A stretch of 64,000 nt of DNA, taken from Kryptolebias marmoratus. Its lineage: Eukaryota; Chordata; Actinopteri; Cyprinodontiformes; Rivulidae. Shown here one piece after another: positions 1-9,830 of this stretch. The position numbers and the translations under genes are program-made. Under the pieces are notes generated by a model. That model made no database searches and was not told the DNA's origin. It saw only the letters and a list, made by a program, of their open reading frames with translations. The first letter of the stretch is position 1. Every line of letters begins with the position of its first letter. The stretch spans positions 21,347,160-21,411,159 of the forward strand of contig NC_051444.1 of the NCBI RefSeq assembly GCF_001649575.2, read 5' to 3'.

Positions 1-1
1 G

Positions 2-106
2 GAACGCCTTGGGATTCCCCCGGAGGAGCTGGCCCAAGTGGCTGGGGAGAGGGAAGTCTGGGTCTCCCTGCTTAGGCTGCTGCCCCCGCGACCCGACCCC
101 GGATAA
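2..106 (+). pseudogene. C-terminal end of a Rex/RTE-like LINE ORF (5' truncated by the window edge)
   Basis: The plus strand reads openly from base 2 to a TAA at 104-106. The translation runs through ERLGIPPEEL and EVWVSLLRLLPPRPDPG, which I recognise as the C-terminal end of the single polyprotein (endonuclease plus reverse transcriptase) of fish RTE/Rex-type non-LTR retrotransposons. The stop is followed at once by a very short 3' region and a GATG-type tail, as known for Rex3-like elements. Only the last 34 codons lie in the window, so whether the rest is intact cannot be judged. Most genomic copies of such elements are 5' truncated. The family assignment is by recognition, not alignment; the exact clade (Rex3 or another RTE) is less certain than the LINE identity. 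Confidence 0.8.
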
Positions 107-140
107 GCGGAAGAGAATGGATGGATGGATGGATGGATGG
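107..140 (+). repeat. Short LINE 3' tail with (ATGG)n
   Basis: After the LINE stop codon comes a short linker (GCGGAAGAGA) and then about six ATGG units to base 140. Tails of this type mark the 3' end of Rex3/RTE-like copies. Insertion by target-primed reverse transcription would place the 3' boundary here. Confidence 0.8.
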
Positions 141-142
141 TA

Positions 143-3100
143 TGTCTAGGTTCAGGACAAAATGTTGTAAAGTTACATATGTACAGATGAAAAATACACT
201 AAGTACTGTACTAATACAGATCTGTTGCAGAATCATTGATACATGTTCCAATTTAGCATCTTGCCAAGTACCATCAAACTGCAATAATACACAGATGTCC
301 CAATGTCTACTCCTTAAACACTGTCTACAACAACGCCCTGAGGTTTGTCACCAGTTACAGCTGCCTCACTCATCACTGTAAGATGTACACCAAATCTGGT
401 TGGTCTTCTCTGAGTTCATGCAACTTGCCTGTATTTTAACTATTGCTTGTGTTTTCTACTATTGCCTTTGTTTTAAGTCACTGTTAAAATTGGTATTATG
501 CCACACCCCTGCACTTCACCATGAAAACCATTTATGTGAGTAAAATAATTGTAGAGGTGGTAAATTTGGTTAACTTTATGGACCTGGGTTAATCTGAGAT
601 ACCCACCAAAGTGATCCGGTTCACTTGAGTCAATTGAGCTGGTCACAGCGCCTGCTCTGCTGTGTTTTTTCAGTGAGTCTTGTGAGTCTTAACCCAAATC
701 CACAACCTGACTTGTCTGAGTCTGCAGCGTTTTCAGGGATTCAGCTGCTTTTCCTTTGAGTCCCTAACTCACGGACCTAGCAGCAGTCTGCCACAGAACA
801 CATAGGATCCAATTAATCGAGACCTCGGTCTCATGAGTCCTAATTCAATGTGAGGATTCAGATCATTAACTCAGGTGATTCCATAACAGACCAGCTCTAA
901 ATAATTCTATGTTTTATCCTATTCAATGGGTATTTTACCTGGCTAAATAAAGGAAATGATAATGGTCCAATCGCATAGTTCACATCTGTAGCTGTGAGAA
1001 CTGTCCATTTAGTGATTTAACCTTGCCTTGTTTCTAAATGTGGTGTTAGGAGGCATTGATGCCATAGTGCTGTTTTTAATAGCATCAGCGTACCGCATTA
1101 GTTTAATTATTAACTACTTATCAGCTAAATGCCAGAAACAGACAACATTTGCACAAATGTGAATTTTTCTTTTTACAAAGTACTTTATTAAACTATAAAA
1201 ACACTGTTCAACTTACAGTGAACAATTACAACATTTTTTTTTTTTACTTACCTTCATAGACCTGCAAATGGCTTGATGTTTTTACAAGCTGTGAGTTTGA
1301 TTTGTCTGGTCAAACACAACTAACAATGCAGTTGCCTTGTTTTTACTTGGAGTCAAAATGGTCCCTTAAATATGGCCATGATCACTTCATATTTTTCAGT
1401 TCAGCTTTGGTTGAATTAAAAGGGTTTTACTGTCAATTAGGCCTGCAATGTATCCAACTATTGTTTCTCCATGATTCTCAGTTCCATTTTTTTTTTGCTT
1501 ATCGTCAGCAGTAGTTTCTTGTGCATAATTGTTTGCTTTGTGTTTTTAATCAACTTAGCTTTTTCATCAGTAACAGATGCCAATTAAATGTAAACCAAAA
1601 AGTTCAGTATATACGTGCATATACATATATGTACACATATATAAATACATATAAATACAAAATAAGGTAAGTACAAAATAAAACTACTCAGGCAGTTTTA
1701 GTAATACAAGTAAATGTAAATAATTATTTTTTATGTTTGCATGTGACATTCCTGCAACTTGTAAAGTTTCAAAATTCACATTAAACATTTTGGTAACACA
1801 TTTTTAGTAGGACTACAATTTCAGTACAAATGAAGCTTTTTCAGTGTTGCAGTAACATAGCTGTATAAACTTTAGGATATGTCATAAAAAGAATGTTTAA
1901 CAGACATAACAAAAAACTTACATTAAACTTTGAAACAATTCAGTAATGCAGCCACGTCACCTGTTAATTTATAACTGTAATATGATAAGTCTGACTTAGT
2001 AATTTAGAATTACAAAACTTTCATACATGCCAAATTATTGCCAGCCAGAGAAAAGAGATCAGGTTGAATCATGGAGTTTTATCAGATTTGAACCAGAGTC
2101 TACTTGCTTATTACAAGACCCACTGTTGCAGTTGATTGATAGTTCAAGTATGGATTGGGTACACACATAGCATTTCCAAAACATCAACTAAAACACCAAA
2201 AAGTATCCCTGAGGAGGCAAGAAAGGAAGAGAAGGTAAGGTTAAAACTCTACTCAAAAGTTGTTTTGTACCGTGAATACTTAAATGTGATTTGTACACCT
2301 CATAAATCTTCTCTCCTGCAATTTTGTCACAATTCATATCAAGAAATTACATGAAAAAAATCAAAGAATAATCTCTGTAATTTTAACAACTTCAGCTTTC
2401 ACAGTTTTGAGTTCTGAATACTTTGAGACTGCTGTCTGCAAAACCTCAAAGTTTTGCTTACATAATTTTCTTGTTTTTTGTCTCAGTGACACAATGAAGT
2501 GTTCCAGTTAGCTGATAGAGAAATATGACGTTATGACACTGCACATATTTTGTCAACTGCTGCACTGGTTTCAGTGTCTACAGATCCAAGATTAGTTGCA
2601 TCTTAACAGAAAACAAAAACCACACTCCAAGCTACTGTATTTTGCTCTAGAGCCTAAAAATCACAGGATGGTTTTAACATTAACTTTTAACATTTTTCAC
2701 AAAGTCTTTAACGGTGAATCAAACAAAGGAAATGCTTCACAGATTTCTCAGTAGTACTTTTGAAATGTGTATTTGCCCTGGTCAATTTTCAATTCTGAAA
2801 AATTTCCTATACCTCTGTGTAATGTTACAAAGTTCTCTTTATGTTCATGGTATTTTATGTGTAGTGAAAATGTGCAATTTTTTCTTTCTTGCTACAAAAA
2901 TATTTCTTAACTTATATTATTTGATTCATTTACAAAACCAAACTTGTCCATTCAACTTAAGTAGAGTAACTATCTGGTGGAAAAGTAAGGTAGTGTAATT
3001 ACACAAAACCTTATAGTGGCGAGTGAAGAAACAAGGACCTAAATGCAAACAGTAATCCTCCAGTTGGTACCATATTCATGTTTGTAGATACAGTTATAGT

Positions 3101-3600
3101 TCTATGTTCTGTTTGAAAAAATACAACAAAACTGGACAAAGAAAAACAGTTTTTCAATCAGGTGGATTTTCTGTATTGTCTTCTGACACTGTCAGATATG
3201 CTATGCAGCACCATATGTTTTCTTTTATCACAGAAAAGAAGATCGGTCTAGGTTCAAGGCCTTAAACTAAAAATAAATAAACACATTTAAAGCTAAATCA
3301 CCATAACAGTCAAAAGATGTGTTCATTTTATTGTGTGGCTTTGTTGGTGTCAATACACATTTCTTGGCTATGAGGTACCTGTCAAAAAGCTACAAAGGAT
3401 TCTGGAGAGGAAAACTGGGAAGTCTTCTTCCTTACTGGTAATTCTTATGCTGTTTAGCATTGCAACACCTGGTACGATTTACCTTGTTGCTGTCAAGATG
3501 ATTGCTGCCTAAAAATGAATAATATACAAAACCATCAATACAAAAAGAAAGAAAAAAAGGAAGTTCTTAGAAATGTTTTTTATAGGTGAGCCCAGCTCAT
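143..3600. other. AT-rich stretch without a recognised gene
   Basis: No reading frame here looks coding. Bases 600-870 carry many scattered GAGTC/GATTC words (GTGAGTCTTGTGAGTCTTAA near 675), which recall degenerate fish hAT-type elements, but no ends were found. From 1140 to 3580 the sequence is AT-rich with many poly-A/T runs and looks like ordinary diverged intergenic DNA or old repeat. A 10-base exon-like match near 1248-1257 on the minus strand (AG before, GTAAGT after) is too short to call. Confidence 0.4.
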
Positions 3601-3680
3601 TTTATTGAAGGGTTTTTGTGTTGCACCAGTAAGCAAACTCTACCTTCCTCCTATACACAGACTTATTGTTGGAGAAGAAA

Positions 3681-4027
3681 AAAAATACCCCAGGATTGTC
3701 ATCTGTAAACTTCACAATATGATTGCCCGGATGCCTTGCAGAACAATCATGCACGAGTTACATATACAAGAGGTGAATCAGGACACATCCTTGTGGGCAA
3801 CCTGTGTTGAGTATGATGGTGGAGGATGAGACACCATGAATCTTCACAATCTGTGGTCTGCATAACAAGAAGTCCAAAACCCAGCTGCATATCTACAGTC
3901 TCAGTACCAGCAACAGCCAATTATTAACTAGTGTCTGTTGAATGATGGTGTTTAAATGTTGAACTGAAGTCCAGAAACAGTCATCTGACATATGAGTCTC
4001 AGGCCTTCAGGTGAGTGAGAGAAAGAA
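3681..4027 (-). pseudogene. LINE reverse transcriptase relic (L2/CR1-like group)
   Basis: Read on the minus strand, this stretch keeps in order three signatures of a LINE reverse transcriptase. A DFSS-type motif (LDFSSTF) lies near 3940-3971. A PQG motif (NTGCPQGCVL) lies near 3785-3805. The catalytic YADD-type box reads FTDD at 3698-3709. The pieces sit in different frames with stops between them, so the copy is dead. The wording of the motifs (NTGxPQGCVLSPLLY, HDC) matches the fish L2/CR1-like LINE group as I know it. The A to T change in the FADD box is a further sign of decay. The ends are approximate; no 3' tail was identified. Confidence 0.65.
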
Positions 4028-4207
4028 GGACACTAAATCGGACCAGTTTTTTCTGTGTGTATATTAACATGGAGCCATAGTAATGTCAACTAAGTTATCG
4101 GTGTAAGCCAAAACTAGCCATTCCTGGCATTTCATTGCAAACTGATTACTAGATTTGGAAAATAGGAGATCTTATTTTACAAGTATTAAAGAGCAGCTAT
4201 GAATCAG

Positions 4208-4735
4208 GGGGATGAGCGGTCATCTGCCATTTAGATAGTTTGTGGTTTGATCCTGGTTTTCTCTGCCACATGCTGAAGTGTCTTTGGGCAAGACACTGAG
4301 CCCTATGTTGCCTCTGATCTGGGAATCAGTAAAGCCATGTATTTGATACATTGTGGGGACAATTTTCCTAACATATACTACCTTGTGAGGACCAACTGCT
4401 CCTTGTGGGGACCAAAGCCTGGTCCCCACGAAATTATGTTTTTGGGTTAGGGGTTAGGTTTAGGACCAAGGTGTGAATTGAGTTTAGGTTTGGTTTAGGG
4501 TTAGGTATGTACTGGTAATGGTTAGGGTTAGGGTAAGGGTCAGGGTTAGGCTGTAGTTAGGGTGTAGAAATGAATGGAAGTCAATGGAAAGTCCCTGCAA
4601 AGATAGAGAGACATAACATGGGTGTGTGTGTGTGTGTGTGTGTGTGAATGGGTAAATGTGACTTGTATTGTAAAAGTGCTTTGAGTGGTGATTAAGACTA
4701 GAAAAGTGCTCTATAAATGCAGTCCATTTACTATA
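4208..4735 (+). repeat. tRNA-derived SINE, split by a later insertion
   Basis: The left part (4208-4348) has a tRNA-like head: TGAGCGGTCATCT resembles an A box and GTGGTTTGATCCTG resembles a B box. It is followed by the fish SINE phrase TCTTTGGGCAAGACACTGAG. The right part (4647-4735) continues with GAATGGGTAAATGTGAC and AAGACTAGAAAAGTGCTCTA, the usual 3' body of the same fish repeat. Between them sits about 300 bp of unrelated telomere-like repeat. The order of the two halves indicates one SINE interrupted by a younger element. The exact junctions are uncertain because both elements can contain GT runs. Confidence 0.6.
4349..4646. mobile_element. Telomere-like GTTAGG-rich fish repeat with GT tail, nested in a SINE
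   Basis: This block starts with CATTGTGGGGAC and has several copies of a GGGGACC / GGTCCCC theme (4387-4432) that can pair. It continues with about 130 bp of imperfect GTTAGG/TTAGGG words (4440-4570) and ends in a (GT)n run at 4622-4646. I recognise it as a widespread, mostly unclassified teleost repeat with GTCCCCAC arms. No coding sequence is present. It is not a true telomere: the units are irregular and the block lies inside another repeat. The ends are approximate and no target-site duplication could be fixed by eye. Confidence 0.55.
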
Positions 4736-4740
4736 TTATA

Positions 4741-4866
4741 CCCATCCATTCATTTATTTTCTAACCTGCTTGTTCCTGATCAGAGTTGCTGGGAGCTAGT
4801 ACCTATCTCCAGCAGTCATTGGACAAAAGACGGATTACTACCTGGACAGATCACTAGTCATCACAG
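4741..4866 (-). repeat. V-SINE/DANA-like SINE, 3' fragment
   Basis: The reverse complement carries the 3' body of the fish V-SINE-type element: CTGTCCAGG, then CCAATGACTGCTGGAGATAG, then a GGATGG-type end at the low-coordinate side (CCCATCCATTCATT on the plus strand). It corresponds to bases 5090-5224 of the neighbouring plus-strand copy. Only the 3' half is present. Confidence 0.65.
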
Positions 4867-4895
4867 TACCATATTATATTGTATATTAATATAAT

Positions 4896-5224
4896 TATGG
4901 CTGGCAAGGTGACCCAGTGGTTAGAGCTGTTGCCTCACAGCAAGAGAACAGAGGATCGCCTCCTGCCTTGGGCCTTTTTGCGTGGAGTTTGCATGTTCAT
5001 TCCTTTCATGTATGTTATGTTTATTGGTAACTCTAAATTGTCCCTTGGTGTCAGTGAGTGTGTAAATATTGCTTGTCTCATTTGTCTCTATGTGGCCCTG
5101 TAATGGACTTGCAATCTGTCCAGGGTGTATCCCGTCTCTCACACAATGACCGCTGGACATAAGCACCAGCTCCCTGTGACCCTGTCTGTAAAAGCAGGGA
5201 AAAAAGGATAGATAGATGGATGGA
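4896..5224 (+). repeat. V-SINE/DANA-like tRNA-derived SINE, near full length
   Basis: The head GGCAAGGTGACCCAGTGGTT and TTAGAGCTGTTGCCTCACAG contain the A-box region. The B-box region (GAGGATCGCCTCCTGCC) is degraded. The conserved core GCGTGGAGTTTGCATGTTC follows at about 4980, then TAAATTGTCCC, then GTAATGGACTTGCAATCTGT and a GATAGATGGATGG end. This is the layout of fish tRNA-derived V-SINE/DANA-type elements. The copy is old, and the damaged B box makes pol III transcription unlikely. Confidence 0.75.
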
Positions 5225-8100
5225 CTATAATTATTATTAATTTATTCTATATTGTGATATTATGCATGTCATTATGTTATATTCAGATAAAACATTTAAC
5301 TGTTTGATGTTAATGTAGATAAGGTTGTGCTTTTTCAGCAATAACTAAATATGATCATTAAATCAAAAATAATTGCAAAGAAACTTAATGTCCAAAGTTA
5401 ATTTCAGTCTCATGTAAATAAGGAGTAATATACATTTGTGAGGGCACTCATTTTGGCTTCACACTTGGATGTGACTTGAGGGCATTAAGCCATAGACATA
5501 CTGGTGATGCAGATGAGCAAAGTGGATTTGCTATGATGGATGTGACAGAAGAATGGAGGGATCATGGGGACTTTTAAGCAGAAATATCCATAAACATCAA
5601 TATTCATCTATGTGCCTCTCTAAACACGCACATATATCCACGTCAAGGCCGATGGCTAATAAGAATTACATGGCAAGGCTAAGGGTGGATGTCAAATGAT
5701 GCCATGTTTTGTACATGCCTGTACTCTGTCCTGTTCGGTAAGATACTGACAATAAGGGAAAGACAGAATATGTGTGAGAAAAAATGAAAAGACAGAGTTC
5801 ACTGCCCAATTGGGACCTAAATATCTTTGCATGGAAGGTAGAGATACTCAGCCAACCCTGAATCCCCTCCAGAGGGGGGAAAATCATCACTGATGGGTAT
5901 AATTTTAGAGGAAAAATGAGTCAAAGAGGCAGAGAGAGGATATAAAAGCAGATTATATTTAAGCAGTAATCAGGACAGTGAAGAGCTTGGGAGATTTTAA
6001 TATGTTTAAATGTTCTTAATTGGGCTCAGAGTGGAGTGGGGCCCCCTGAAAGCATCCACCCAAAACAGCGCTCTAAAGGTAAAAGCAGATTGGCTTTTAT
6101 TGAATTGTAATGAGAAGTGGGAAATTGCATGTTAATTCTGTCCCTGGAGTAAGTGTGTTCCCTCTGATCAGTGTGAGGTGTAGCTCTAACAGGGTCATGC
6201 GACTCAAGTTGTGGTGCATCTTGTTCAGTTATTTAAGGTAAGAGGTAGGGCGTCACTTAAACTAAATCAATTTTGTGCTTGGTGATATATTTGCCAAGTG
6301 ATGTGTGCAAGTATGTGTACTGGCACATACACAAAACCAGCAAACATACACCGCTATGTGTAACTCATGGTGATTATAGACGGCGTGACCGTGCTTAGAG
6401 CTGACACTTTGTCCCCTTATTGAGGCCTTGTAGGAATTAGACCCCAGAAGATCTGCTCCAAGCATATCCAAACACAAACTAAGCCGTGTTTCTCTGCAAC
6501 TCTGGATACTATCGAGATTTCACACTGGGAAGGGAAATATTAGTACGACAAACATATCTGCCAATACAAACTTGCATGTAAAAAGGCATAGAGACGACGC
6601 AGCTCAAAAACAGCATCTCCACACACTCTGTCCCTTTGAATTATAAAATCAGCTTGGCAAAAGAAGCGGCACCATAAAATTCAGCTGTGGTTTTCCTTCA
6701 GCCAAAGCGCCTTTCTTTTGTAGGGAGGGGGAGAAAAAGAGAGGAGGGAGAAAAGCCTAGGTCTTAGCTGTGAGAGCAAGAGTGTGGGGAAAAGCATGGG
6801 TCCATCTGGCATGTGGAGAGACAGCTTTGTTGAGATTGGGCCCAAGACACACTGCTACAGAAGGGTCCTTCGCTGAGACACCTGCAGAATACCTTGGAGC
6901 TTCCACCTCCTGCCTCACATTGTTCTACACATAGAACATGCATACGCCACCACAACCTCTGCCTCCCAACCTTTCGCCCTCACAGAAACCTGGGAACAGA
7001 GGACAGGCCGCTCAGATTACATTATGCTCCTCACACGCGGGCGTTTACATGCATAGACTGGAGTCAAAGCAGCATCCTGTCAGCTGATATTAACATTCAT
7101 AAATGTATTGATACGGAGAGAGGAATGGAAAAGACATGCAGACAAGATAACCACAGGAGGAGAGAGCAACAGAGCATTTAGAAAAATGAAAGTGTGTGCA
7201 GGAGAGAAAAAAAAAAAGTAAAAAAGATAGAACGAGAGAGTTGTCTCTTTTATTTACCCTCATGCTTCAATGCTTCTTGTTAAGAAGAGGGAGGACACGG
7301 GGGCCTTATCACCCAATTTGCTGCCCATGTCTCTGTGTTTCTCAATTGATTTCTCTGACAAAGTCCAGAATCATTTTTCAGCTCTCCTTCATCCTCTCCT
7401 TCTCCCTTCCCTGTCCGTCTCGTTCTTTATCTCCTTCTCTCATATATCAAGGCACACACTCTTCCTCTCTGCCTCTGCCCCCATCCATGTTTGAAAAGGG
7501 TGCTTGAGCCCCTAAGTAGCACTGGCGGCACATGGGCAGCACACGAAGATGTCCCTGAGACAAGCATACAAAGTACATAATATATCCATCATATGTGTTA
7601 AATATAGACTATTTCACAGATGTTTTATGAAAATGAGAATTAGGACATGCTTGAAGCACACTGACGACAAATCCTCTCTAAGCTTTAATTAGGAACGTTG
7701 TGAGGGGGGAAAAAAAGCCAGTCTACCGGCACGTAAAACTTTTAAAGTGTATTAAATGCTGCAATCATATTTAAAAACGTTATAATCTCTCTATATAATT
7801 AGAATTTTATGAGTAATTGAGAGTGCAAGTCGCAGGTCAAGGTGAGTGTTAATTCTCACACAAAACCTCATCAGCAGTACAATGACAACACTACCACAGT
7901 CAGATTAATGAAAACTGCTAAAAAATATATTATTACTAGGCTTAAGATGTTACTCTGCGAAAACAGGACAGCTGCAACTAAATCTCCTTATGTGTTGCCT
8001 CTCTTTTCAGGGCTTTTTTTTTTCCTCATGCTCAACCCACAGCTAATGGCCCTGACATCTATTTTTTACAAAGTTACTCTATTGATCTAAACAGCTCTAA
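5225..8100. other. Unique sequence; candidate noncoding regulatory blocks at 6030-6720 and 7670-7870
   Basis: No gene or repeat family was recognised. Two parts look less degenerate than their surroundings. Bases 6030-6240 and 6380-6720 have mixed composition and few poly-A runs. Bases 7670-7870 hold homeodomain-like cores such as CTTTAATTAGG and ATAATTAGAATTTTATGAG. Bases 6720-7270 are purine-rich and 7380-7490 pyrimidine-rich. Conservation cannot be judged from one sequence, so a regulatory role is only an inference. Confidence 0.25.
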
Positions 8101-9487
8101 AAATAGAGGGACAAACACATTTTCTACAACACAGATAAAACAAAGCAGCTCTTTTTGTTTTAAAATTTTTAGAGAAGCGATCCCATAAACAGTATGGAAA
8201 CTCGGGTTAGACTGGTCGATTTATTGCATCATTTTATTTCTTTGTTGTTTGTTTGTTGAGGGAAACTCTTTACACACCATTGCACCATTTTTAATGCACT
8301 ATGTTTCATGTGACAAAAAAAATGAGAGTCAAAAAACGTTAACAATATGTGAAATCTGGTTAAGCATGCTAACTGATTAATGGTATTTATTTTGTAGTTT
8401 GACACTTTAGCTCCCTATGTGTTGTTTTGGTCTGAAGATTTCTTGAGCTTATTTTTCACCCATGCTTTATTTGACTTTTGACATTTTGATGGTTTTTCAC
8501 ATGTCCCAAGGCCTTCTGAAGAGAGCCAGGCTTTCACTCTGACATAGTATGAGGCTGGATTTTTGTTCATTTGCATCTAAAACTCACGTACCAACAACCT
8601 CATCTTTTTAAAAGTAATTGTTACACTTTCTTTTTGTATGTGAAAATCCCAAATTTTGGAGCCATTGGTACAGAAAATTGCATAAACTTTGACAGAAGAA
8701 AAGTTTGCTCAAAATTTAAATGATTTGATATGTTCAAAACTATTTAAATATAAGTATGTTTTTTGTCTGTCTTTTACATTCTTGCTTTTTCTGATTTTTG
8801 CATCCACCTAAATGACAGAGCTAAGTTACTAGTCGGATAAAGTGAGCCCTGTGTAAATAAACTGAATTATTCATAATTTTTGAATATGGAAAATGCAATC
8901 CTATTTAAATCTGTTTTAGGAATTTTGTCAAAGTTTTTGGACAAAGCATGCTCTCTCTTTTCTCTCTCTACTCTTGCTATTTATATATATATATATTAAA
9001 AGTGAGAAATAAAAATCTGCCATTTTTTTCTAGGCATTTTACATAAGAATGTGATATTATAAAAGACACAGGCTTTTAAAATTAATGATCAACATCAATA
9101 AGTGGCAATAAAAATCATTACATTTTGGAAAACCTCCAGTGTTTCCAGGGGCACATCAAGAAAGCTTTTGAATGGGTGGTCAGATGGGGGCCACTTTTAA
9201 TCTTGGGGTGGCACACCAAAACCAAAACTCCAAAAGCCATAATAGAATTTTAGGAGTTTTATTACAATTTTGTCATAGAAAAAGTATTTGAAAAATATTT
9301 TAAAATCTGCAATATATGGGATAAAAGAATTTTAAAAAAGTTTTTCTTCTTTTTTTTTTTATGAGGACAGCAGTACTCAACTCATTGAAGCTTGTGCTCT
9401 TCTCTTGTAATTTTATGTTCATTATTGAATCTATCATTCCATGAAAGAAGGCAGATCCCTGCTGCCACAAATGCCCAAGTTTAAAAA
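8101..9487. other. AT-rich stretch, nothing recognised
   Basis: Long poly-A/T runs, a short (TA)n at about 8980-8994 and no coding-like frame. Bases 9128-9240 (GGGGGCCACTTTT, GGGGTGGCACA) loosely echo 9775-9825 in reverse and may belong to the repeat that follows. Confidence 0.35.
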
Positions 9488-9830
9488 AAAATCTTGCAAA
9501 ATATGTTAGTGCCCAGAGTATGTGTTGAGTATGAGTTTCAGCTGCTACCACATTCAAGTTTACCTCAATATCTGTGAAATTGAATGTGTTGTAATTTAGT
9601 TTTCTAAGATCATTTGGCTGGGGCAGGTATTTTGAATTGGGTTAAAAGTTAATTAGTTGTAGCTGTATGTTGTATTTCTAATGATTACTTTCTGAGAGTT
9701 TCAATAAAATCTGTCCACTGTTTTAGAAGACATTTTGCTAACAGATTGTTTACATACATAAGACTGTCTGCTCAAAGAGGGCCTTTATCACCCCTGGCCC
9801 CCACTTGGTGGCACCCCTGAGGTTTTTCTA
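9488..9830 (+). repeat. One monomer of an unclassified ~300-bp repeat family
   Basis: The words CTTGCAAAATATGTTAGTGC, AGAGTATGTGTTGAGTATGA, AGCTGCTACCACATTCAAG, TTACTTTCTGAGAGTTTCA and ATAAAATCTGTCCACTG occur in the same order as in the 35.6-36.4 kb array and, reversed, in 42.0-42.7 kb. The right end (CTTTATCACC, GGCCCCCACTTGGTGGCACC) differs from those copies but resembles 39468-39490. No coding capacity is seen. Confidence 0.65.

Noticed and set aside
1245..1260. 10-nt minus-strand microexon between AG and GTAAGT
   Set aside because: Far too short to support by eye and preceded by no pyrimidine tract.
4440..4570. Possible true interstitial telomere
   Set aside because: Units are irregular and the block sits inside a recognisable dispersed fish repeat.
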